Shown one piece after another: positions 1-5,563 of a stretch of 11,417 nucleotides of DNA (its first letter is position 1; each line of letters opens with the position of its first letter). The notes under the pieces are model-generated. The model saw nothing but the letters and a program-made list of their open reading frames with translations, did no database searches and was not told the DNA's origin. The DNA is from JAQYVZ01 sp035269105 (GTDB taxonomy: Bacteria > Desulfobacterota > Desulfuromonadia > Desulfuromonadales > BM103), in contig DATFJP010000228.1 in NCBI GenBank assembly GCA_035269105.1, positions 1-11,417 on the forward strand, in the 5' to 3' direction. The position numbers were made by a program, and so were the translations under genes.

Positions 1-133
1 TTGCCTGCAGAAAAAGCAAGGGCCAACTTTACCTTTGCTCTGGCTGAAATCCGGCAAGCCGATCGACAGAGCCGGCTGGAAGGCTCTTGTCAGATTGTGA
101 TTGTTCCGGTGGTTAAATATTCGAATTTTTGGT

Positions 134-186
134 GTAGGGGCGGCCCCCCGTGGCCGCCCAGGGCAGGCACAGGGGCCCGCCCCTAC
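134..186. repeat. GC-rich palindromic (REP/MITE-like) repeat unit
   Basis: The outer arms are 134-148 (beginning GTAGGGGCGG) and 172-186 (ending CCGCCCCTAC). They pair over 15 positions with one mismatch. An alternative inner hairpin pairs GGGCGGCC (138-145) with GGCCGCCC (152-159), so the element could switch between two folds. GTAGGGGC-ended palindromes of this sort are, from memory, frequent intergenic repeats in many bacterial genomes including deltaproteobacteria. Only one copy is visible here, so the repeat nature is inferred from resemblance. Confidence 0.6.
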
Positions 187-323
187 TGAGAATTGAGCTG
201 GAACTGTGCGGGTCGGATAAAGTCGAAACTCCGGAAAGTTTTTTGCCGGCATCATCTCCCGACCGGACTGCGGAGTTGACCAGGACGATCCTGATCGAGT
301 TCGGCCGCTTTAAAGCAGTACCC

Positions 324-366
324 GGGTCCAAAACGTTCCACACAGGTGTGATGCTGCTCCGGACCC
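324..366 (-). terminator. Possible 3' stem-loop after DUF2917 gene
   Basis: GGGTCC (324-329) and GGACCC (361-366) form a perfect 6-bp inverted repeat. It lies directly downstream of the minus-strand stop codon (367-369) and encloses a smaller CACAC/GTGTG palindrome. No U-tract follows on the minus strand, so it is at best a weak or factor-assisted 3' end signal. Confidence 0.25.
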
Positions 367-624
367 TTAATGCAGGACTGGAACCAGATGTTTGCCAAGT
401 GCCCGGTCTTCAGGCCATTTTAAGCTCATGCGAGCATCCGACTGGGCCATGATCACGATTCGGCCGTTGTCGGTGACTGTGTACATGTTGCCGACATGCA
501 GAATATGATCATTGTTGTCACCCTCGCAGGTGAGCCAGAGATTGCCGTTCAGGCATTGAATAACGACACCTTTCGGCAGTTTGCCGAGACCCGCAACTTC
601 TTTGTCATGCAGCATGATGACCAT
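367..624 (-). CDS. DUF2917 domain-containing small protein
   Basis: This 85-residue protein fits the DUF2917 family: a small all-beta-looking domain with the pattern G-x-x-x-x-x-L-x-G-x-x-W-x-T, then GD-x-x-DH-x-L-x-x-G. Here these are Trp30, Thr32, Gly35-Asp36, Asp39-His40 and Gly45. The biochemical function of the family is unknown. There is no signal peptide or membrane segment. The start at 624 is chosen because AAGGAGG lies about 7 nt upstream; a longer frame back to 660 would put the Shine-Dalgarno inside the gene. An in-frame ATG three codons later is an alternative. It is transcribed divergently from a LysR-type regulator and shares a symmetric promoter region with it, so it is probably a target of that regulator (inference). 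Confidence 0.75.
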   Translation of the reverse strand: MVIMLHDKEVAGLGKLPKGVVIQCLNGNLWLTCEGDNNDHILHVGNMYTVTDNGRIVIMAQSDARMSLKWPEDRALGKHLVPVLH

Positions 625-670
625 GGAAATCCTCCTTGGCCGCAACCAGCCCGTTAGCATGAGTTGCTGT

Positions 671-710
671 TAATTGACTTATACCGCAACCTTAGGTATA
701 AGTAAAATTA
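671..710. promoter_or_regulatory. Overlapping divergent promoters within a perfect inverted repeat (putative LysR operator)
   Basis: ACTTATACC (677-685) and GGTATAAGT (695-703) form a perfect 9-bp inverted repeat with a 9-nt spacer. On the plus strand TTGACT (674-679), a 17-nt spacer and TATAAG (697-702) make a good sigma70-type promoter toward the LysR gene. On the minus strand TTTACT (706-701), 17 nt and TATAAG (683-678) make a matching promoter toward the DUF2917 gene. Each -10 lies in one arm, and each -35 overlaps the -10 of the other promoter. The ATAC-N11-GTAT core resembles LysR-type operators but not the strict T-N11-A form. Confidence 0.65.
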
Positions 711-741
711 ATCAGTTTAACGTTAAGAGAAAGTATGGCTA

Positions 742-1713
742 ATGCTTCCGGACCTCAATCGACTCAAGGTTTTTGCCTGCATTTACGCCAAGGCCAGCAT
801 TGTCGATGCAGCACGGCAAATGAATATCACCCAGTCTGCCGTCAGCCAGCAATTGAAGAAACTGGAGCGAGAACTGAAAACGCCGCTTTTTACGCGACTC
901 CCCAGGCGCCTGGTGCCAACCGCCGCCGCAGACGAATTATATGGGGTGCTTCAGCCGTTTTTTCAGAACCTGGAGGATGAGGTCCGTACCCTGCGCGAGG
1001 GACGTGAACATCCTGCCGGCAATCTGCGCGTGGGAGCGCCGGTTGAATTCGGCAAAACTTACTTTCCGGGGATCATTGCTTCTTTCCGCCGGGAGTACCC
1101 GGACGTCAGTGTCAGCCTCTCATTGGGTGACCCTTCGATTCTGATCCCGGCGCTGAGCCGCGGCGAACTGGATTTTGCGATGGTTGATGTTTTCCTGACG
1201 CAAAGCCCCGCACTCGGGGACTTGAGCCTATTCAGCATCCGCAGAATCGTCAATGAAGAGGTCATCCTCGCCGGATCGCAACAGTATTGCCGGGAGAAGC
1301 TGAACGCGGATTTCTCGTTGGAAAGTTTACTGGCGGGTGAATTTATTACTTACAGGAATGATGCACTGGCTTTGCGCAACTGGTTTCGGCATCATTTCAA
1401 GCTGCTTTCCCCAAAAATCAACATCGTCTTTACCGTCGACAGCCTGCAGGCGGTCATCTCGGGCATCGAGCATCACATCGGCCTCGGCATCGTGGCCTCC
1501 CATCTGGTATACGACAAAATCCAGGCGGGGAACCTGGTGCCGGTCGCAACCGGCAAACCGGAGATTGTCAACCGGATTTCACTGGTGCAGCTGCAGGACA
1601 AGGTACCGAACCTCACAGAGAAAACCTTCCTGCGTCACATGATGCGGGAAATCAAACGGGTCGGAGTCCTGATGGATTATTCCAAGGTCGCCGAGCGGAT
1701 ACGGGCGTCATGA
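742..1713 (+). CDS. LysR-type transcriptional regulator
   Basis: This 323-residue protein has the standard length and layout of the LysR family. An N-terminal winged helix-turn-helix lies at about residues 3-62, with the recognition helix around residues 30-42 (TQSAVSQQLKKLE) and the typical LFTR segment after it. A linker helix follows, then a periplasmic-binding-protein-like effector domain from about residue 90 to 300. The effector cannot be deduced. The start at 742 gives the canonical N-terminus; the AAGAGA (725-730) upstream is 11 nt away and weak. An out-of-frame ATG at 735 is better spaced from it. The gene is divergent from a DUF2917 gene across a palindromic double promoter, so autoregulation plus control of the neighbour is likely (inference). 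It converges on the CDGSH gene. Confidence 0.92.
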   Translation: MLPDLNRLKVFACIYAKASIVDAARQMNITQSAVSQQLKKLERELKTPLFTRLPRRLVPTAAADELYGVLQPFFQNLEDEVRTLREGREHPAGNLRVGAPVEFGKTYFPGIIASFRREYPDVSVSLSLGDPSILIPALSRGELDFAMVDVFLTQSPALGDLSLFSIRRIVNEEVILAGSQQYCREKLNADFSLESLLAGEFITYRNDALALRNWFRHHFKLLSPKINIVFTVDSLQAVISGIEHHIGLGIVASHLVYDKIQAGNLVPVATGKPEIVNRISLVQLQDKVPNLTEKTFLRHMMREIKRVGVLMDYSKVAERIRAS

Positions 1714-1783
1714 TCCGGCCGCAGTCAAGGTCAGGTTGGCGGGCAAGGTCCGCCGGCAACCTCCTCAGCGAGTCCGGCATGCT

Positions 1784-2026
1784 TCAGCGCAACTCCGTGC
1801 CGCACGATTGATCGCAGAAGGGTTGGCTGCGGGTCTGACCGCAGGTGCAGAGATAAACCTGCTGCCGCTCCTTTATTTCAAAGCGAATCGGCGGTGCGGC
1901 GCTGCTGCTGTGGCTGCCGTCACAGAAAGGCAGATTGGCGGATTGCCCGCAGGTACAGCGGAAATAGACGCCGGGCTCCAGGGTGATGCGGATTGGCATG
2001 CCGGTAGTGGGGCGGGGTGGGTTCAT
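1784..2026 (-). CDS. Two-motif CDGSH iron-sulfur protein with variant second site
   Basis: This 80-residue protein carries two CDGSH-type [2Fe-2S] motifs. The first is complete: Cys24, Cys26, Cys35 and His39 in C-T-C-x8-C-D-G-S-H. The second has Cys60, Cys62, Cys71 and then CDQSC, placing Cys75 where the fourth, His, ligand is expected. The family (mitoNEET-like; tandem forms resemble CISD3) binds redox-active, labile clusters and is linked to iron and redox handling; the role of bacterial members is poorly defined. The start at 2026 has AGGAGA 8 nt upstream. There is no signal peptide, so it is probably cytosolic. It is divergent from guaC across 138 bp and converges with the LysR gene. Confidence 0.88.
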   Translation of the reverse strand: MNPPRPTTGMPIRITLEPGVYFRCTCGQSANLPFCDGSHSSSAAPPIRFEIKERQQVYLCTCGQTRSQPFCDQSCGTELR

Positions 2027-2077
2027 CGGACGGTTCTCCTGAATCAGCCGAGCAAGGTCGCTGCGATTTTTTCACTT

Positions 2078-2116
2078 TTCCATCGAATCGAATCGAGAAA
2101 CTATAATAACATGTTA
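2078..2116 (+). promoter_or_regulatory. Putative guaC promoter with palindrome at the start region
   Basis: A consensus -10 TATAAT lies at 2102-2107. The -35 is poor (TTCCAT at 2078-2083, 18-nt spacer). Overlapping the last base of the -10 and covering the expected +1 is a perfect 10-bp palindrome, TAACATGTTA (2107-2116), a possible operator. The ATG of guaC is at 2165 with AAGGA (2154-2158) 6 nt before it, so the leader would be about 50 nt. Confidence 0.45.
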
Positions 2117-2164
2117 CAAAAGGTTCCGGGACAGTTTACCGAATATTATGGCAAAGGATGAATT

Positions 2165-3202
2165 ATGCGTGTTGAAAGAGATATCAAGCTGGGCTTCAAG
2201 GATGTTCTGATCCGACCGAAGCGATCGACCTTGAAAAGTCGGGCAATGGTCCAGCTGGAACGTGAATTCACATTTCTGCACAGTAAGCGGCAATGGCGCG
2301 GGGTCCCTGTGATTGCCGCCAATATGGATACCATCGGCACATTCGAGACAGCTGAGGTCCTGGCGGCCCACAAGCTGCTATGCGCCGTTCACAAGCATTA
2401 CACACTTGAACAGTGGGATGCCTTTCTCGAAGGCAGGGATCAGGACATCTACCAGCGGATCATGGTCAGTTCGGGCGCCACGGATGAAGACATGCACAAG
2501 CTGGAATGTATCCTGGACAGACATCCTGCGCTTTCATTCATCTGTATCGATGTGGCCAACGGCTACGCCGAATCATTCGTCGAATTCGTCGCGGATGTCC
2601 GGAAAAGATTTCCGGACAAAACCATCGTCGCCGGCAATGTGGTGACCGGCGAGATGGTCGAACAGTTGCTGCTTTCAGGTGCGGATATCGTCAAAGTCGG
2701 CATCGGCCCCGGTTCGGTCTGCACGACGCGCCTGAAAACCGGCATCGGCTATCCGCAGCTGTCGGCTGTTATTGAATCCGCGGATGCCGCCCATGGTCTG
2801 GGTGGGCGGATCATCTCCGATGGCGGCTGCAAAAGCCCCGGCGACGTTGCCAAAGCGTTCGGCGCCGGAGCCGATTTCGTCATGCTTGGCGGCATGCTCG
2901 CCGGTCATGACGAAAGCGGGGGCCAGCTGGTCGAGCGTGACGGTCAGCAGTTCAAGCTCTATTACGGCATGAGCTCCGACACGGCCATGTATAAACATGC
3001 CGGAGGGGTCGCTGAGTATCGCGCCTCCGAGGGCAAGACGGTCGAAGTGCCGTACCGGGGTCCGATCGAGCCCACCCTCCGGGACATCCTGGGCGGACTG
3101 CGGTCGACCTGTACCTATGTCGGGGCCTCGGCGCTCAAGGAACTGACCAAGCGAACCACCTTCATCTGCGTGCGGGAGCAGGAGAATACGGTCTTTGATT
3201 GA
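2165..3202 (+). CDS. guaC: GMP reductase
   Basis: GMP reductase converts GMP to IMP and ammonia with NADPH, returning guanine nucleotides to the purine pool in the cytosol. The 345-residue protein aligns along its whole length with E. coli GuaC (347 residues) as I recall it. It starts MRVERDIKLGFKDVLIRPKR, has the catalytic loop GPGSVCTTR with the nucleophile Cys186 and Thr188, a phosphate-binding SDGGC segment, the GYPQLSAVIE helix start and the C-terminal GGLRSTCTYVGA block. It is a single TIM barrel with no CBS domains, and the GMP-reductase length and C-terminus separate it from IMP dehydrogenase (about 490 residues, with CBS pair). The start is supported by AAGGA 6 nt upstream. A WYL regulator follows 51 nt later on the same strand; a promoter with a 10-bp palindrome lies upstream. 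Confidence 0.95.
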   Translation: MRVERDIKLGFKDVLIRPKRSTLKSRAMVQLEREFTFLHSKRQWRGVPVIAANMDTIGTFETAEVLAAHKLLCAVHKHYTLEQWDAFLEGRDQDIYQRIMVSSGATDEDMHKLECILDRHPALSFICIDVANGYAESFVEFVADVRKRFPDKTIVAGNVVTGEMVEQLLLSGADIVKVGIGPGSVCTTRLKTGIGYPQLSAVIESADAAHGLGGRIISDGGCKSPGDVAKAFGAGADFVMLGGMLAGHDESGGQLVERDGQQFKLYYGMSSDTAMYKHAGGVAEYRASEGKTVEVPYRGPIEPTLRDILGGLRSTCTYVGASALKELTKRTTFICVREQENTVFD

Positions 3203-3253
3203 CCGTCTGCCCAGGAGACCGGTTTCAGGCGGAAAAATGACGGCATCCAGTCT

Positions 3254-4264
3254 ATGCGCAAATCATCTCGCCAGCCGGGGAAACCGGCAAAAAAATACAG
3301 TCAGGCGGCACGTCTGCATGATGTCATCCGAATCCTCGAGGCCCGCCACGGAGTAACGGCGGAAGAGCTGGCCGAGGAATGCGAGGTGAGCCGGCGCACG
3401 GTTTACCGCGACCTCAAGGCGATCGAAGAAGCCGGCTACCCCCTGGTTGGCGAACGCGCCGAAGACGGCAGGGTGGTCTACCGCTTCCTGACCGGCTTCA
3501 AACAAATCCCGCCGCTGACCTTTTCCCTGCCGGAGCTGATGACGCTCTACTTATGTCGCGGACAACTCGGTTTTTTACGGGGGACGCCTTTTCAGGACGA
3601 CCTGGACCAGATTTTCGCCCGGATCAGATCCAGTCTGCCGCCGCGCAGCGTCGCTCACCTGGAAAGGATCACCGAAGCCGCGGTCCCTCGCTTCCAGGGC
3701 GTGCGCGACTACCGGAACCTGCGCGGCATTCTCGAAACGCTCCGCCAGGCGCTGCTGTTCCAATATCGGATCGACATGCGCTACACTCCGGCCCGACGGG
3801 AGACTGAAAACTATCTGTTCGACCCCTACACGCTGCTTTTCTATGATGGCGCCCTTTATCTCGGCGGTTATGCCCACAACCGGACCGCTCTCCGTCTGTT
3901 TCTGGTCGACCGGATCGAAGCTGTCGAACTGAGCCGGGAACGCTTCGAGGTTCCCGAAAATTTTTCAGTTGACGATCTGACCGGCAGTGCCTTTGGATTG
4001 ATCGACGAAGAGCCTATGTCCGTCGCCGTGCGTTTCGCTCCGGCAATTGCCCATCTCATTCTCGAGCGGATCTGGCATCCGAGCCAGCGAACCCGCATCG
4101 ACCATGAGGGGTGGGTTTGCCTGATGTTCGAAGCCGGGGGGAGCAAGGAAATTCTCGCCTGGCTCTACGGTTTCCTGCCCCATGTCGAGGTTCTCGCTCC
4201 CGAGTCCCTCAGGAACGCCTTTATCTCAGGTCTGCACGCCGGCCTGAATGCTCACCAATCCTGA
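3254..4264 (+). CDS. HTH/WYL-domain transcriptional regulator (YafY/DeoR-like)
   Basis: This 336-residue protein has a winged HTH_11 domain at about residues 19-62 (VTAEELAEECEVSRRTVYRD). A helical linker follows, then a WYL domain at about residues 170-230 (DPYTLLFYDGALYLGGY, then R-x-x-R-L-F-L-V-D-R-I) and a C-terminal WCX-type extension to about residue 325. WYL domains act as ligand sensors in regulators and are common in phage-defence and DNA-damage control; ligands are mostly nucleic acids or nucleotides where known. Here the signature triad reads Leu-Tyr-Leu (201-203), so the Trp is replaced. The ATG at 3254 has no good Shine-Dalgarno and no upstream in-frame start was found. It lies 51 nt after guaC on the same strand, so co-transcription and a link to nucleotide metabolism are possible but unproven. 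Confidence 0.88.
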   Translation: MRKSSRQPGKPAKKYSQAARLHDVIRILEARHGVTAEELAEECEVSRRTVYRDLKAIEEAGYPLVGERAEDGRVVYRFLTGFKQIPPLTFSLPELMTLYLCRGQLGFLRGTPFQDDLDQIFARIRSSLPPRSVAHLERITEAAVPRFQGVRDYRNLRGILETLRQALLFQYRIDMRYTPARRETENYLFDPYTLLFYDGALYLGGYAHNRTALRLFLVDRIEAVELSRERFEVPENFSVDDLTGSAFGLIDEEPMSVAVRFAPAIAHLILERIWHPSQRTRIDHEGWVCLMFEAGGSKEILAWLYGFLPHVEVLAPESLRNAFISGLHAGLNAHQS

Positions 4265-4400
4265 AAACACCTGCCTGCCGATGGCCTGATTTCCGTCTTC
4301 GCCGCCGGTATCAGCATGCAGCACCTTACTGTGTGACATATTCTGACTCATTCGGGGTTGATCCTGGCATTGTCAAAGCAATTCCAACCAGGAGGTCGAT

Positions 4401-4748
4401 ATGCTTTACCTTGATATCATGACTCAGGACGGTGGCCAGATGTACCTCGATATCCGCTCGGTGGAAATGACCCACCGGTCCGGCGCCGCCGGTATTTCCA
4501 TGCAGGGTGTCCTGGGTGATGGTTACCAGGAAGCCCAGGCGCTGGTCGAATATAGAGACGGGGAAGTCACTCTGACCTGTATCGACTGTTCCGCAGCCGA
4601 CTTTGCGGTCGCCGGTCCGGACTGCGGCGATGATTTATCCGAGCGGCTGCAAAGAGCCCTGAAGGAGGAAATCTGTCATGCCGGCGATGCTGGAGTGTGG
4701 CCGGTAAGGGGCAATGAAAATCGCCCCCTGCTGCCTGCTCGCCGGTGA
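4401..4748 (+). CDS. Hypothetical small acidic protein
   Basis: I do not recognise this 115-residue protein. It is supported by GGAGG (4391-4395) 5 nt before the ATG and by codon choice similar to its neighbours. The first about 95 residues are acidic and soluble with no signal peptide or membrane segment. MLYLDI at the N-terminus is echoed by MYLDI at residues 14-18, as if the start had been duplicated; ATGs at 4420 and 4440 are alternative starts. It contains C-I-D-C (residues about 60-63) and further Cys residues near 76 and 92, which might bind metal or form disulfides. The last about 20 residues are basic and less protein-like. The gene stands alone after a 136-bp gap in which I see no clear promoter, and a stem-loop covers its stop codon. 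Confidence 0.65.
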   Translation: MLYLDIMTQDGGQMYLDIRSVEMTHRSGAAGISMQGVLGDGYQEAQALVEYRDGEVTLTCIDCSAADFAVAGPDCGDDLSERLQRALKEEICHAGDAGVWPVRGNENRPLLPARR

Positions 4749-4758
4749 TTGCTGGCGA
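4739..4758 (+). other. Stem-loop over the stop codon of the hypothetical gene
   Basis: Positions 4739-4746 pair with 4751-4758 (8 bp, two G-U pairs) around a GATT tetraloop, and the TGA stop (4746-4748) lies inside. No T-run follows, so it is not a standard intrinsic terminator; it may be a 3' stabilising structure or chance. Confidence 0.3.
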
Positions 4759-4875
4759 AGAACTGGATTTAAACGGGAATCCGGTTTGCCAATGCCGACG
4801 ACAACGGGGTTTGACGAACAGAGGTTCGAGATTTGCCCCGGAGTCGATTGCATTTTAATGATGCCTGCGGTAAAA

Positions 4876-4895
4876 CATGTCCAGACCCGGACATG
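4876..4895 (+). promoter_or_regulatory. Hairpin/operator-like inverted repeat at the maf ribosome binding site
   Basis: CATGTCC (4876-4882) and GGACATG (4889-4895) are perfect 7-nt arms around a 6-nt loop. The right arm ends on the first G of the GGAG (4895-4898) Shine-Dalgarno of maf, whose ATG is at 4904. In mRNA the hairpin could limit ribosome access; in DNA it could be a binding site. Neither is shown. Confidence 0.4.
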
Positions 4896-4903
4896 GAGCC
4901 CGC

Positions 4904-5485
4904 ATGCGCACACTTGTTCTTGCCTCGACCAGTCCTTACCGAATGCAGCTCATGCGCCAGCTCGAGCTGAGCTTTCAGGTCGCGGCCCCCAGGTACCAGG
5001 AAGTCCTGGATCAGGAAATCGCCCCTGAGCTGTTCGTCAAACACCAGGCCCTGCAAAAAGCTCTCAGTTTGCGGGAGCACTATCCGGATGCCCTGATTAT
5101 CGGGTCCGACCAGGTCTTCGTGGACGCCCGGCAGAGGATGCTCGGCAAGCCGGGCAGTGTCGAGGCCGCCATCGCTCAGCTCATGGAAATGCGCGGCCGC
5201 AAGCATACCTTCTACACCGGTATCGCGGTGGTCGACAGTCGTTCGGGTGAACAACTCTGCGAATTCGAAACCTATGCGGTCTTTCTGCGCAAACTCGAAC
5301 AGAACCAGATACGCCGTTACGTCGAACGCGAAAACCCGATCGATTGCGCCGGTTCCTTTCGAGTCGAAGGTCTGGGGATCGCTCTCATGGAGAAGATGGA
5401 CGGCAGCGATTACACGGCCCTGATCGGCCTGCCACTGATCCGGCTGGTCGACATGCTCGGCCATTTCGGCGTCGATATCCTTTAA
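4904..5485 (+). CDS. yceF: Maf family nucleotide pyrophosphatase, YceF type
   Basis: Maf proteins hydrolyse non-canonical nucleoside triphosphates to monophosphates. The YceF branch prefers 7-methyl-GTP and is thought to keep modified nucleotides out of nucleic acids. The 193-residue protein starts with the phosphate-binding LASTSPYR motif and has LIIGSDQV with the catalytic Asp69, TFYTGIAV, and CAGSFRVEGLGIAL, then IGLPLIRLVDML. These match E. coli YceF (194 residues) as I recall it. The usual VDE triplet after residue 28 reads YQE, a mild variation. I choose ATG 4904 because GGAG lies 5 nt upstream and LASTSP then sits at residue 6 as usual; ATG 4877 would add nine residues and start inside the hairpin. 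dnaE follows after 78 bp on the same strand. Confidence 0.9.
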   Translation: MRTLVLASTSPYRMQLMRQLELSFQVAAPRYQEVLDQEIAPELFVKHQALQKALSLREHYPDALIIGSDQVFVDARQRMLGKPGSVEAAIAQLMEMRGRKHTFYTGIAVVDSRSGEQLCEFETYAVFLRKLEQNQIRRYVERENPIDCAGSFRVEGLGIALMEKMDGSDYTALIGLPLIRLVDMLGHFGVDIL

Positions 5486-5563
5486 AGCCCGCACTTTTTC
5501 CCTTCGTCTCCCCGGTCCGGTCCGCCGATCCGGGGCCAGTCGAATTTCATCGAGAAAACGTCT

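Larger units (their letters stand above)
1..366. other. Non-coding or unassigned left flank
   Basis: I see no convincing gene here. Two plus-strand frames are open from the window edge: one closes at a TGA at 98-100 (about 32 codons, fairly hydrophobic then basic) and one runs to 187-189 through the palindromic repeat at 134-186. Either could be the tail of an upstream gene, but neither shows a recognisable motif. Other open frames in 113-452 have no ribosome binding site or family resemblance, and they overlap the DUF2917 gene or the repeat. The identifiable content is the palindromic repeat and a GGGTCC/GGACCC inverted repeat next to the DUF2917 stop codon. Confidence 0.5.

Noticed and set aside
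150..452. 100-codon plus-strand frame starting inside the palindromic repeat
   Set aside because: No ribosome binding site or motif, and it overlaps the end of the DUF2917 gene in antisense.
735..980. 81-codon frame starting 7 nt upstream of the LysR start
   Set aside because: It has a slightly better Shine-Dalgarno spacing but overlaps the conserved HTH coding region out of frame and has no motif. Some competing initiation cannot be excluded.
1738..1754. GGCGG/CCGCC stem-loop between the convergent LysR and CDGSH genes as a shared terminator
   Set aside because: Only 5 bp with a 7-nt loop and no T-run on either strand.
1736..2161. 141-codon plus-strand frame across the CDGSH gene and guaC leader
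   Set aside because: It is antisense to an unmistakable CDGSH protein and runs through the guaC promoter.
4265..4400. Possible promoter or structured RNA ahead of the orphan gene
   Set aside because: TTGATC at 4358-4363 has no acceptable -10 partner, and I found no riboswitch-like conserved fold.
5510..5535. CCCCGG/CCGGGG inverted repeat between maf and dnaE as a terminator
   Set aside because: A 14-nt loop and no T-run; more likely GC-rich chance pairing in a co-transcribed spacer.
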